In this document: positions 22,144-31,881 of the stretch, piece after piece
Numbering within the stretch: position 1 is the stretch's first letter
Layout of the letters: each line of letters starts with the position of its first letter
Assembly (NCBI RefSeq): GCF_027579695.1
Contig: NC_083582.1
Location: 31,262,964 to 31,326,963 of the forward strand
Reading direction: 5' to 3'
Origin: Neoarius graeffei
Lineage: Eukaryota > Chordata > Actinopteri > Siluriformes > Ariidae
Length of the DNA stretch: 64,000 nucleotides
Translations under genes and position numbers: made by a program
The notes under the pieces: model-generated
What the model saw: the letters and a program-made list of their open reading frames with translations, nothing else
Told to the model about the DNA's origin: nothing
The model's database searches: none

Positions 22144-24480
22144 TAGGGCCCGAGCCCTATAGGGCGAAGGCCCTATTGTTCTTGTAAGAGTTCACTATTA
22201 TTATTCTTCCGTCTTCTTCTTCTTCTTCTTCTTTATTTTTCTCCGCTGTTGGGCCATTTTCGGGGCGCTTGCCATGGGCGAAAACGCACGAAATTTGGCA
22301 CCAGTTCCGAGAATTGCCACCGCTACTCAGAACCATAAGCCCAAACTTGGCCGGAGCTCAGGGCCTCTATAGCGCCCCCTAAGTCGTTGTGATTTTGGCC
22401 TCCCGCATTAAGGTGCCTGGTTGCCATATAGTTTGTAGTAGTGGCATGCCATTTGGTATGCATATGTATCTCACTAAGCCGGACAAAAATGTAATGCCAA
22501 TGCATTAGCCACGCCCAACAGGAAGTGAGGTAATTTCACTTTTGTGCGAAATGCATGGCCACGAAGACGGCGCAACTCCTCCTAGACCGTTCATGGGAAT
22601 GTCACCAAAATTGATACACATCATCTACAGACATGGCTGACAAAAGTTACTAAATACGTTTCACGTAGCATAAACCGTTCAGAAGTTATACGTCAATCAA
22701 TTTTCACTTCAAAATTTTACATGCTAAAAAATTCATAACAAATCTTCTAATTGCTCAAAACTGCTCATACTTCACACGCTAATCACTCATTGGGCTTCTG
22801 ACATGTTACCCAATTTCTGTGATATTTCGCCACTGGGGGCGCTATTTTTGGGCAAAAAATCCAATCTTTCCTCAAATTTGGTCAAACTTCACGGCCACCC
22901 TCTTACTACCTCCCATGTCATGTAGACCGCATTTTGGGAATTTTCGTCCATGGGGGGCGCTGTTTTTGGCCGACGCAATTGCTCCAAAACGGGTTTTTGG
23001 TAAATAATTCCATAATGCTTTTCCTTCACACCACTACCTTGTGATAGTGCGTTCCTGTTGTAGACACTTATTTTTCCAACTCATAATCGCTCATGTACAG
23101 CATAGCGCCACCTTCTGACATGGGAAAAACCAAAAAATTTATTCTTCAAAAATCTATATCTCATCTTCTATTTACTCAATTGTCATCAAACTTCATACGC
23201 AAACTCTTCATAGCTCACCTGACATGTACGCCAAATTTTATGCACTTTCACCCCTGGGGGTGCTGGTTATGGCGGAAATGATATTGCAGCTTCTGATTTG
23301 TCAAACTTGGCAAGCAAACTCTTTTCAAGACCCTTATTGGGGCGCTTGCCATGGTCGACAACGCACGAAATTTGGCTCCTTTTTCTTAGACTGCCACCGC
23401 TACTGAGAACCAAAAGCCCAGATCCAGGCGGGCCTCAGGGCCTCTATAGCGCCCCCTAACTCGTTGTGATTTTGGCCTCCCGCTTTAAGGTGCCTGGTTG
23501 CCATGTAGTTTGTAGTAGTGGCATGCCATTTGGTATGCATATGTATCTCACTAAGCCGGACAAAAATGTAATGCCAATGCATTAGCCACGCCCAACAGGA
23601 AGTGAGGTAATTTCACTTTTGTGCGAAATGCATGGCCACGAAGACGGCGCAACTCCTCCTAGACCGTTCATAGGAATGTCACCAAAATTGATACACATCA
23701 TCTACAGACATGGCTGACAAAAGTTACTAAATAAGTTTCACGTAGCATAAACCGTTCAGAAGTTATACGTCAATCAATTTTCAATGCAAAATTTTACATG
23801 CTTAAAAATTCATAACAAATCTTCTAATTGCTCAAAACTGCTCATACTTCACACGCAAATCCCTCATTGGGCTTCTGACATGTTACCCAATTTCTGTGAT
23901 ATTTCGCCACTGGGGGCGCTATTTTTGGGCAAAAAATCCAATCTTTCCTCAAATTTGGTCAAACTTCACGGCCACCCTCTTACTACCTCCCATGTCATGT
24001 ATACCACGTTTTGGGAATTTTCGTCCATGGGGGGCGCTGTTTTTGGCCGACGCAATTGCTCCAAAACGGGTTTTTGGTAAATAATTCCATAATGCTTTTC
24101 CTTCACACCACTACCTTGTGATAGTGCGTTGCTGTTGTAGACACTTATTTCTCCAACTCATAATCGCTCATGTACAGCATAGCGCCACCTACTGACATGG
24201 GAAAAACCAAAAAATTTATTCTTCAAAAATCTATATCTCATCTTCTATTTACTCAATTGTCATCAAACTTCATACGCAAACTCTTCATAGCTCACCTGAC
24301 ATATACGCCAAATTTTGTTCACTTTCGCCCCTGGGGGTGCTGGTTATGGCACAAATGATATTGCAGCTTCTGATTTGTCAAACTTGGCAAGCAAACTCTT
24401 TACGGTATTTCGCGGGGACGCATGCCCCCGCCCCCCCTGGCCGCTGGCGCGAGGGCCCGTCGAGGCCGCTTGCGGCTTTA
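22144..24480. mobile_element. GGCCCGAGCCCTATAGGGCG repeat element with tandem units
   Basis: It begins GGCCCGAGCCC near 22146 and ends GAGGCCGCTTGCGGCTTT. AATTAG flanks both sides (about 22142-22147 and 24480-24485), a likely TSD. It consists mainly of two direct units described separately. This is a widespread non-coding repeat type in teleosts as I know it; no proteins were recognised. Confidence 0.7.
22257..24400. repeat. Two tandem units of about 1077 bp
   Basis: Unit 1 starts near 22260 (GGGGCGCTTGCCATGG) and unit 2 near 23340 with the same phrase. Landmarks recur at a constant 1077-bp offset, for example ATGCCATTTGGTATGCATAT at about 22445 and 23522, and ATTTCGCCACTGGGGGCGCT at about 22824 and 23901. 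Differences are few, so the duplication is recent relative to the surrounding nest. Confidence 0.9.
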
Positions 24481-24559
24481 ATTAGAAATTACTTTTTTTT
24501 TGGCCTTTTCCATATCATCCCAATGTTTTGTGATTTGTGGTTAGATATACGGTAATTAT

Positions 24560-25015
24560 TAGCTCATCCGGCTGACAGGCGATGAGCTCATGCCATCATG
24601 TGTTGTTCGTCGTCCGTCCGTCTGACATCATCCACATTTCATAAAAATCGCTTCTTCTCTCTCAATTCTTCACCAGTTTTAATTCTTTCTCGCATGAAGG
24701 TAAGGGTACCTAGGGTGCATCCAACTTCTACCCAGATTTGCTTAATTCCAATTATTAATGAAGTTATGGACTAATTAAGCCTTAATGAGCAGTTCAAAAA
24801 AAACCCCTGCTTCTTCTCGGTCAATTCCTTGCCTTTTTGGATTCTTTGACAAATAGTTTGGTATTCCTAGGGTGTCTATAGTTTCTATATATAGCTTGTA
24901 CTGTATATTGTGCATATAACTTGCAACATTTATTGTGCAAGGTGGCCCACTTTAGAGTATTCCCTCTGGACTAGACAGGGCCGGAGTGAGCTACGCTGTC
25001 ATTGACGGTCTAGTT
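24560..25015. other. Probable interspersed repeat, unclassified
   Basis: The phrase AGCTCATCCGGCTGACAGGC and the GTCCGTCCGTCTGAC stretch look like a common fish repeat. I could not find paired ends. No coding signal. Confidence 0.35.
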
Positions 25016-25370
25016 AGTAGATGTCTTAATTATTTAGAAATGTGACAATTTTTGACCAAAAACTTTATTTATATTGATTATACTAATCTCTCGAAACTGT
25101 TTCACAAGTGCACTTTGTTTCCACTGCTGTCAGCAGCCAATTCTAGTCAAGTCTCTCAGCCAAGTTGGAGGCATATTTGGGTGAGTCACTCATGAGTATA
25201 TGGCACTGTGGCTTGCTCATCGTGGCTCCAAAAGGATTTCAAAATAAAAGTCCCTTCTCACTTCAGAGCCTCTGAGTCAGCTGGAGGATCATCATGGAGG
25301 AGGAGGAGCTACTATATTGAATTGCATAGCATCTTTTAACACTAAATTGCATTCTATTGAATCAAATCAG

Positions 25371-25744
25371 GGGCGGCATGGTGGTGTAGTGGTTAGCGCT
25401 GTCGCCTCACAGCAAGAAGGTCCGGGTTCGAGCCCCGTGGCCGGCGAGGGCCTTTCTGTGCGGAGTTTGCATGTTCTCCCCGTGTCCGCGTGGGTTTCCT
25501 CCGGGTGCTCCGGTTTCCCCCACAGTCCAAAGACATGCAGGTTAGGTTAACTGGTGACTCTAAATTGACCGTAGGTGTGAATGTGAGTGTGAATGGTTGT
25601 CTGTGTCTATGTGTCGGCCCTGTGATGACCTGGCGACTTGTCCAGGGTGTACCCCGCCTTTCGCCCGTAGTCAGCTGGGATAGGCTCCAGCTTGCCTGCG
25701 ACCCTGTAGAACAGGATAAAGCGGCTAGAGAGAATGAGAGGAGA
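25371..25744 (+). mobile_element. tRNA-headed SINE, full length (family 1)
   Basis: Full head, body and tail. The 13-bp TSD TGAATCAAATCAG lies at 25358-25370 and 25745-25757, the longest perfect TSD among the SINEs here, consistent with a young copy. Confidence 0.95.
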
Positions 25745-25805
25745 TGAATCAAATCAGACATGATTGGAACCATTTCATATCGCACTAGAAGTCACTTCAC
25801 ATGCA

Positions 25806-26140
25806 TCTTTATGGTCGTGTAGTGGTTAGGACTGCTGCTTCACAGTAAGAAGGTTCTGGGTTCGAGCCCAGCGGCTGACGGGGTTTCCTCCGGGTGCTCC
25901 AGTTTCCCCCCACAGTTCAAAGACACGCGGTTAGGTTAACATAGGGCCTTGGGCTGAAGTGCCCTTGAGCGAGGCACCTAACCCCCAACTGCTCCCCAGG
26001 CGCTGTAGCATGGCTGCCCACTGCTCTGGGTATGTGTGTGCTCATTGCTCACGTGTGTTCACGGCTTCAGATGGGTTAAATGCAGAGAGGAATTTAAGTG
26101 TATATGTGATAACTAAAAGTTGTTCTTCTTCGATGTTGCT
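25806..26140 (+). mobile_element. tRNA-headed SINE, second family
   Basis: The head has an A-box-like TCGTGTAGTGGTTAGGACT and B box GGTTCGAGCCC. The body shares the GGGTTTCCTCCGGGTGCTCC module with family 1. The 3' half differs (GAGGCACCTAACCCCCAACTG, then AAATGCAGAGAGGAATTTAA). Fragments of the same 3' half appear on the minus strand at 51421-51560. Confidence 0.8.
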
Positions 26141-26343
26141 GCCTTCGAGATGTGTATCGCATCGGCCTCAGTGATGCAAACGCACACATAACTGTACTAC
26201 CTGCATGAGATTTATCTACTTTACTCTTGCTCCTACTCATGAGAGCAAGAGTAAAGTGTTTGCTTGTCTAAAGAAACTGAAACCTGTAAAAACATTTAAA
26301 ATATATTTGTCATAGTTCCTGAAAATTATGCTGTGTATAGCAA

Positions 26344-26363
26344 ATAAAAAAAAAAAAAAAAAA
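26344..26363. repeat. Poly(A) tract
   Basis: A run of 20 A residues followed by CACACG; it may be an old retro-element tail, but no body was recognised upstream. Confidence 0.6.
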
Positions 26364-26768
26364 ACACACGCTAAAATTACCTATCCAGAGACAGAGTCCA
26401 TACGTCAGACTTTTTTTTTTTCATTCCACCAAACTTGCATGCTTCTTTGTCCTTATACTAGAGTAAAAGTTTATTCGGAATTGGTAATCACACTACATAT
26501 TTGGTAATATATTCATTAATTTGTGTCATTTAGTGGATATATGATGCTTTTAAATCTGCAGTTTAATCTTGCTGATATGAAATGATGTTGAATAAACTGC
26601 TCTTGACCAAGTTTGATTTGTGTGCAAGTGCAAACTTGTGGATGCCCTGGATAAGGGTGCCTACTGAAACACTGTAATAATAAAAGTCTCAGTGACAAGT
26701 CTGACCAAATCCAGGATCATGTCGATTCAACAATAACCTGGTCCAGCTAACTTAGCAAATTACAGGTT

Positions 26769-26861
26769 TTAGCTTTCTCCTGAAATGTTTTCTTTTATTT
26801 CTTCTTCCTCAGGGTAGTAAAACTCGCTTTCGTTGTGAAGACCATCGTTATCGCTATCCAT
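26769..26861 (-). CDS. Short acidic ORF in left arm
   Basis: MDSDNDGLHNESEFYYPEEE then a short lysine-containing end; 30 codons plus stop. It mirrors the right-arm ORF at 29572-29673. Both point outward from the PHETA-like fragment. The acidic N-terminus followed by a CTGAGGAAG junction suggests a first exon of a transposon protein. No family assigned. Confidence 0.35.
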   Translation of the reverse strand: MDSDNDGLHNESEFYYPEEEEIKENISGES

Positions 26862-27437
26862 GCTGTAAAATTAATGCTATTTTCCTGAGAAATGCTGGCA
26901 AAAATTTGTAAGATTTTTGATAATCTTATAAATAAATCTTATTTTAAAAAAAATGTTGACAAAAAATGCTACTATGTTTGTTGTTGTTGTGAACGAGCGA
27001 GTTGCCAGAGGTCTGTAACTGAGGTCCGTACCGTAGGATACGGACCCACTCGCCAGCCAATCAGAGCGCAGGATTTGGACCGCGAAAAAAATAATATACG
27101 TTATGTAAATAAATGTCACAAAAACGGTATTGCGGGACGGAACAGCATATAAAAACCTGAAAGTCAAATATAAGAAAATATGTGATGGTAGTGTTCTGTA
27201 CCAGGTTATGGGAGATGCATATTTATTTATTTACTTATTTATTTATTTTGAACACCTGAAACATGAATAATATGATTTAGCGACATGAATTCCGTGAAAT
27301 ACGTGACTCACATCACATCATATCGGAACAGCTCAAATATCGCGATATTTAACGAATCTTGGAAGGATATGCGCATGGAGGTGAATCATTCTCGTGGACA
27401 TATGAAGAACAAGCCACAGAGCTCTCATATGTGCTAA

Positions 27438-27788
27438 TCATTCAGAGTGTAAAGGAAGTTGCGCCTCACCAAGATATTGCTCCCGCAGATCTCGGACGAG
27501 GACGTCAAGATAGGCGTGGTTGGCTGAGTGGAGGGCCTTGACCCAGCTCTCCTGACTCGCCTGATCCTCGGCTGAGAACTTGTACGTGCGCAGGCTGTCT
27601 GTGTCCTCGGTGTCACCGTAGAATGACACGGAGAAGGCGAAGAGCTCTTCCGAATCACAGAGCTGGACGATGCAGTGCTCCAACACGATCACACCCAGGA
27701 GATCACGCTCACTCCGGCGCTCCCGATAAAACAGCAGGTTCCCTTTGAGGGAAAACCAACGTTTCTGGTAAGAAGTGTTCACTTCCCC
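27438..27788 (-). CDS. PH-domain exon, sesquipedalian/PHETA-like (coding exon 2)
   Basis: Reading from a splice acceptor (polypyrimidine then CTGCAG at 27794-27789), the frame begins GEVNTSYQKRWFSLKGNLLF and continues through YRERRSERDLLGVIVLEHC and YKFSAEDQASQESWVKALHS to LVRDLREQY and stop at 27438. This is the core of a PH domain with the invariant Trp near its end (ESWVKAL). The order and wording match vertebrate PHETA1/2 (sesquipedalians), endosomal adaptors binding OCRL/INPP5B and phosphoinositides. The C-terminal coiled region of the family is missing, because the frame stops 37 bp before the left inverted arm. Confidence 0.75.
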   Translation of the reverse strand, partial: GEVNTSYQKRWFSLKGNLLFYRERRSERDLLGVIVLEHCIVQLCDSEELFAFSVSFYGDTEDTDSLRTYKFSAEDQASQESWVKALHSANHAYLDVLVRDLREQYLGEAQLPLHSE

Positions 27789-28028
27789 CTGCAGCAAAGA
27801 TTTACATATACATTAGTTTCCAAGATCTTTTTCCCACCAGTCAACAACAGTAGCAGCAAGCAAAGCAAAGAAAAACAAAACACTCGTCAAGTTGTTACAG
27901 AACAGGAAAACAAAACACATGACTGGATTTCAAAACATGATTAGCCAGCAGAGAATTGCTTCAGAACAAAGGCAAATAAACAGTCAGTTAGTCATAGTGC
28001 TGTGATCATGTATGGTCATGATTAATTA

Positions 28029-28556
28029 CACTACCGTTCAAAAGTTTGGGGTCAATTTGAAACGTCCTTATTTTTGAAAGAAAAGCACTGTTCTTTTCAA
28101 TGAAGATCACTTTAAACTAATCAGAAATCCACTCTATACATTGCTAATGTGGTAAATGACTATTCTAGCTGCAAATGTCTGGTTTTTGGTGCAATATCTC
28201 CATAGGTGTATAGAGGCCCATTTCCAGCAACTCTCACTCCAGTGTTCTAATGGTACAATGTGTTTGCTCATTGCCTCAGAAGGCTAATGGATGATTAGAA
28301 AACCCTTGTACAATCATGTTAGCACAGCTGAAAACAGTTGAGCTCTTTAGAGAAGCTATAAAACTGACCTTCCTTTAAGCAGATTGAGTTTCTGGAGCAT
28401 CACATTTGTGGGGTCGATTAAATGCTCAAAATGGCCAGAAAAATGTCTTGACTCTATTTTCTATTCATTTTACAACTTATGGTGGGAAATAAAAGTGTGA
28501 CTTTTCATGGAAAACACAAAATTGTCTGGCTGACCCCAAACTTTTGAACGGTAGTG
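28029..28556. mobile_element. Tc1-type MITE (CACTACCGTTCAAAAGTTTG ends), copy 1
   Basis: Begins CACTACCGTTCAAAAGTTTG after TA (28027-28028) and ends with its inverse before TA (28557-28558). About 528 bp, non-coding. It lies within the PHETA-like intron. Copy 2 is at 33301-35196. Confidence 0.9.
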
Positions 28557-28614
28557 TATGAAGCGACAATATCTGCTTGGACAAAGATGTATGTTGTTGT
28601 TTGACTCTTCATGC

Positions 28615-28692
28615 CTTTTTGTACAGGTATCCCTCTTTGTCAGGTGCACCGCTGGACAGGTAGTGGTGCAGGATTTTGCCATGGATCTTCAT
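28615..28692 (-). CDS. PHETA-like coding exon 1
   Basis: ATG at 28692 starts MKIHGKILHHYLSSGAPDKE and ends GYLYKK at 28615, which joins in frame to GEVNTSYQKRW of the exon at 27788. Together they give the expected start of a sesquipedalian PH domain. The donor after AAG is GC rather than GT (AAG|GCATGA), a rare but known GC-AG intron type, or a mutation. The intron carries a Tc1-type MITE (28029-28556). Upstream, TTCTGGTTCTCTCACCCTTTAG (minus strand, near 28751) is a good acceptor. Confidence 0.7.
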
Positions 28693-29007
28693 CACGGGGT
28701 CGCACCAAGGTCACACCAAAACATTTGGGCTTGTTTACGTCTGCTAAAGGGTGAGAGAACCAGAAGAAAACCTGAAACTGACACAAAACTACCTTACACG
28801 TGAGAGGTTTCATAACAAACAAACAAACCAGAAGATTTACAACCCCAACCAAAAAAAACACTCATTACTGTGCACGCGCGTGCGTTTCTCACACTTTCGA
28901 CTTGACTTTTTTTTTTTTAATTATTATTAATTTTTTTTAAACTATTGTGCCGTTTTGAAACCCCTGGTGACGGTGAGTAAAGTTTATGTTCAGTCTGGGT
29001 GAATGGC

Positions 29008-29180
29008 ACTTACCGACTTGACGACAAAACTCTTCCACTTCCGCAAACTGAAACAGCGCTCGCGCGTCCACGGGAATGAGTCACCTCCGTGCGCGTATCC
29101 TTCCGGGATTCGTAAAATATCGCGATATTTGAGGTGTTCCGCTATGATGTGACGTGAGTCACGTATTTCACAGAAGTCAT
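29008..29180 (-). promoter_or_regulatory. Candidate 5' exon and promoter of PHETA-like gene
   Basis: On the minus strand, TCAAGTCG|GTAAGT at 29014/29013-29008 is a strong donor. Just upstream is CGGAAGTGG, an ETS-type core, and further up the palindrome AAATATCGCGATATTT. This segment lies inside the right inverted arm; a diverged inverted copy of the upstream part is at 27281-27400. The assignment is inference from splice-site order. Confidence 0.4.
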
Positions 29181-29181
29181 G

Positions 29182-29539
29182 TCTCATCTCATTATCTCTA
29201 GCCGCTTTATCCTGTTCTACAGGGTCGCAGGAGCCTATCCCAGCTGACTACGGGCGAAAGGCGGGGTACACCCTGGACAAGTCGCCAGGTCATCACAGGG
29301 CTGACACATAGACACAGACAACCATTCACACTCACATTCACACCTACGGTCAATTTAGAGTCACCAGTTAACCTAACCTGCATGTCTTTGGACTGTGGGG
29401 GAAACCGGAGCACCCGGAGGAAACCCCCGGGGAGAACATGCAAACTCCACACAGAAAGGCCCTCGCCGGCCACGGGGTTCGAACCCGGACCTTCTTGCTG
29501 TGAGGCGACAGCACTAACCACTACACCACCATGCCACCC
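29182..29539 (-). mobile_element. tRNA-headed SINE, nearly full length (family 1)
   Basis: Reverse copy lacking about 15 bp in the body (the CACGCGGACACG segment is missing near 29428). No clear TSD. It occupies the place in the right inverted arm where the left arm has unrelated sequence. Confidence 0.85.
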
Positions 29540-29571
29540 ATTTCTCAGGAGAATAGCATTAATTTTACAGC

Positions 29572-29673
29572 ATGGATAGCGATAACGACAGTGTTCACAG
29601 CGAAAGCGAGTTTTATTACCCTGAGGAAGGAAAAAATAAAAAAACATTTCAGGAGAAAGCTAAAAACCTGTAA
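29572..29673 (+). CDS. Short acidic ORF in right arm
   Basis: MDSDNDSVHSESEFYYPEEG then a lysine-rich end; 33 codons plus stop. It is the inverted counterpart of 26769-26861, differing after EFYYPEE, where the two diverge by indels. This supports a real coding exon ending near the CCTGAGGAAG junction, with readthrough into intron in both copies. Confidence 0.35.
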   Translation: MDSDNDSVHSESEFYYPEEGKNKKTFQEKAKNL

Positions 29674-29967
29674 TTTGCTAAAGCCTCAGTCACAACTGGC
29701 CGTACGTGTTCCTACGGCCGGTCTACGTGCAAGAAACACACAGAGGGCGCGCGTGTGACGTGCTGATTTTTGAGCCGCAGACCGGCCGCAGAGGTTCTTC
29801 GTCATGTCAAACACACTCTACAGGCTTACGTTTTTTTTTCAGGTTGCAAGACAAACTTACAGCCAACGCGCGTCTCTCCATGAACAAAAAAAACCGCAGC
29901 GATTTGGGAAACGCCAAAAATCGCAGGGCCAAAAAATCGTACATCCGGTTGTGACCTAGGCTTAACA

Positions 29968-30125
29968 CCGAGCAAAAACATGGCTGAATGACTCCTATTT
30001 GTATAAATAGGGGACTACATAGGCGGCAAAATGTTTTTTTCCTGCCATGGAAGTGTACTTGTATACCGAGGAGGAAGCCATTTACGTTACAGCCATGAAT
30101 GAGGATTCAAAATGACGGCTCGGCT
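29968..30125 (+). repeat. Fragment related to the Harbinger-like element at 5602-6554
   Basis: The segment from CATGGCTGAATGACTCCTAT to the GGATTCAAAATGACGGCTCG region is an inverted match of about 5880-6045. It includes an open acidic stretch MEVYLYTEEEAIYVTAMNED on the plus strand (30049-30114). Confidence 0.7.
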
Positions 30126-30188
30126 TGGTTTTCCCTTTCGGGCGCTCTCGTTTTCTGTTAGAATTTGGTAAAGAAAAAAATATATATT

Positions 30189-30316
30189 TACCAGCTTAAG
30201 GTCGGTCCGTATGGTGAAATACCGTGACCTCGGCCTTGAATACCCAGAGGGCCTCAATCAGTACTTTCAAGACCTCGGTCACAGTATTTCACAACACGGA
30301 CCTCCCAGCTGGTAAA
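30189..30316. mobile_element. Small palindromic MITE
   Basis: TACCAGCTTAAGGTCGGTCC at the left and CGGACCTCCCAGCTGGTA at the right are an inverted pair. The inner arms CCGTGACCTCGGCCTTGAA and TTCAAGACCTCGGTCACAG also pair, so the whole 128 bp can fold into one hairpin. Confidence 0.65.
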
Positions 30317-30469
30317 AAACAAATGCCTTACCTTTTTTGTTCCAGTTTCACAGAGACATCCGTCACATCCATCGTTTTATTAATCGGTACTTACATTAGT
30401 CATCCCGCCTTTATAGATGAACCCGCCACTTATACAGGCCTTTCAGTTACATAATTTGGGCTACACCAG

Positions 30470-30821
30470 CGGTACAGTGGTTAGCACTGTCGCCTCACAG
30501 CAAGAAGGTCCCGGGTTCGAACCCAGTGGCTGGGGAGGGCCTTTCTGTGCGGAGTTTGCATGTTCTCTGCATGGGTTTCCTCTGGGTGCTCCGGTTTCCC
30601 CCACAGTCCAAAGGCATGCAGGTTAGGTTAACTGGTGACTCTAAATTGACCGTAGGTGTGAATGTGAGTGTGAATGGTTGTCTGTGTCTGTGTCAGCCCT
30701 GCGATGACCTGGCGACTTGTCCAGGGTGTACCCCGCCTTTCGCCCGTAGTCAGCTGGGATAGGCTCCAGCTTGCCTGCGACCCTGTAGAACAGGATAAAG
30801 CGGCTACAGATAATGGATGGA
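30470..30821 (+). mobile_element. tRNA-headed SINE (family 1), slightly diverged
   Basis: Starts within the head (CGGTACAGTGGTTAGC) and lacks the CCCCGTGTCCG segment of the body. The 12-bp TSD GGGCTACACCAG lies at 30458-30469 and 30822-30833. Confidence 0.9.
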
Positions 30822-30963
30822 GGGCTACACCAGGGGCGTTAATAAATGACCAAGTATAATATTTTTTGTCTCATTTGTTTAACTGGGTTCTCTTTTCTAC
30901 TTTTAGGACTTGTGTGAAAATCTGATGTTTTAGGTCATATTTATGCAAAAATATAGAAAATTC

Positions 30964-31881
30964 TTTTTTTTTTTTCAACAGTTACCAGATTTTTTTTTTT
31001 TTTTACAAAACCAAGATGTGTGTAACAAACAATATAACAAAAAACATACAACATTAGTGAACCAGGACATAGGGCATTCAATAAGGGCTAGGGACATGGT
31101 ACTGGGGGGTTATTAGAATGTGTGTGTCTGTGTGTGTCTGTGTGTGTTAGAGGGGGATGTTTGAGTGTGGGTGTGAGGGGGGTATTTGTGTGCGTGTGTG
31201 TGTGTGTGTGTGTGTACATGAATACATATGTATATTATCAGTTTAGCAATTATGTAAATGATATGTCAGCAGAAAAGTCCGGGGCATGGGGGATTAGGAT
31301 GAGTCCCACTGGGAGGAAGGGAGGAAGAGACAAGGGAGGGAGAAGCAGACTTCGGGCAAACTGACGCACCCCCCAGACACAATCACACCCCCAAGAGAAA
31401 AATTAAATAAATAAAATAAAATGGAGGGGGGTGGGTGGTAAGATGACTTCCTCTGACCACTCCAAGCCCCAGTGCATCAGAGGTACAAGCCGAACCCTAG
31501 CGGGAGGAGAGGACAGGAAAGGGCCGCCGCAGAGCCCCCCAGACCACCCCCGGCCCCCACCATCCCGAACAGAACAGGAGCCCAAGGCCCTCCCAATCCA
31601 CGCGCCTCACTGGCCCGATGATGTGTTTTATCTAATGTCTAAATGCATTAAAAAGAGGGGGGGCATAGCAGAGAGAAAGCCTTACTAAAGACCCCCCCCC
31701 GACCCACCCCCACCTTTCCTATAAATTGAGATTGTGATTTTTCTAAGATGTGATGCATTAAAAACACACTTTTTGTCACTGAGTGCATGAAAACAGCTTT
31801 CCTACAGCAGGAGCGCCTTCAGCCTGTTTCTAACGCCTTTAAAAGAAGTGAGGCACAAGCTGATTCGGGCCTTTTATATAG
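30964..31881 (-). mobile_element. Poly(A)-tailed retro-insert, probably LINE 3' UTR
   Basis: Minus-oriented insert: the T run at 30964-30974 is the poly(A) tail. The 15-bp TSD AAATATAGAAAATTC lies at 30949-30963 and 31882-31896. The body is G/C-skewed with a (TG)n tract (31110-31215) and no recognisable protein. The long TSD and tail are hallmarks of target-primed reverse transcription; an L1-like 3' UTR is the likeliest source, but a retrocopy of a cellular transcript is not excluded. Confidence 0.75.
31110..31215. repeat. (TG)n-rich microsatellite
   Basis: Imperfect TGTGTG runs with interruptions, ending in an uninterrupted stretch at about 31192-31215. Confidence 0.9.

Larger units (their letters stand above)
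2971..24544 (-). mobile_element. Tc1-like element expanded to 21.6 kb by nested insertions
   Basis: The left terminus at 2971 reads CAACCCCGAATCAGAAAAAG just after a TA. The right terminus, TTTTGTGATTTGTGGTTA ending near 24543, is its diverged inverted copy. The element's own sequence is recovered in order at about 2971-3335, 3721-4035, 4460-4692, 17069-17262, 18758-19087, 22132-22143 and 24484-24544, roughly 1.5 kb in total, the usual size of a Tc1 element. Everything else is later insertion. The right end is assigned by similarity to the left TIR across several interruptions and is less certain than the left end. Confidence 0.75.
26752..29690. repeat. Inverted-repeat structure enclosing PHETA-like exons
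   Basis: Two inverted segments match: 26752-26893 with 29547-29690 (about 90 percent by eye), and 27281-27400 with 29041-29182 (about 88 percent). The second pair includes AAATATCGCGATATTT and GTGAAATACGTGACTCAC. The left arm has about 390 extra bp between the two segments; the right arm has a SINE there. Between the arms lies a PH-domain gene fragment on the minus strand. It could be a transposon that captured a gene, or a local inverted duplication. Confidence 0.75.

Noticed and set aside
22257-24400. Tandem units as a CRISPR array
   Set aside because: Units are about 1077 bp with no short repeat/spacer pattern, in a eukaryotic context.
25393-25785. Long ORFs with SQASWSLSQLTTGERRGTPW-type proteins in many places
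   Set aside because: They are frames through the family 1 SINE on either strand, repeated wherever the SINE occurs; not genes.
28990-29187. Minus-strand 65-codon ORF over the PHETA-like 5' region
   Set aside because: It crosses the splice donor at 29013 into intron, and the upstream segment looks like promoter or 5' UTR; no domain.
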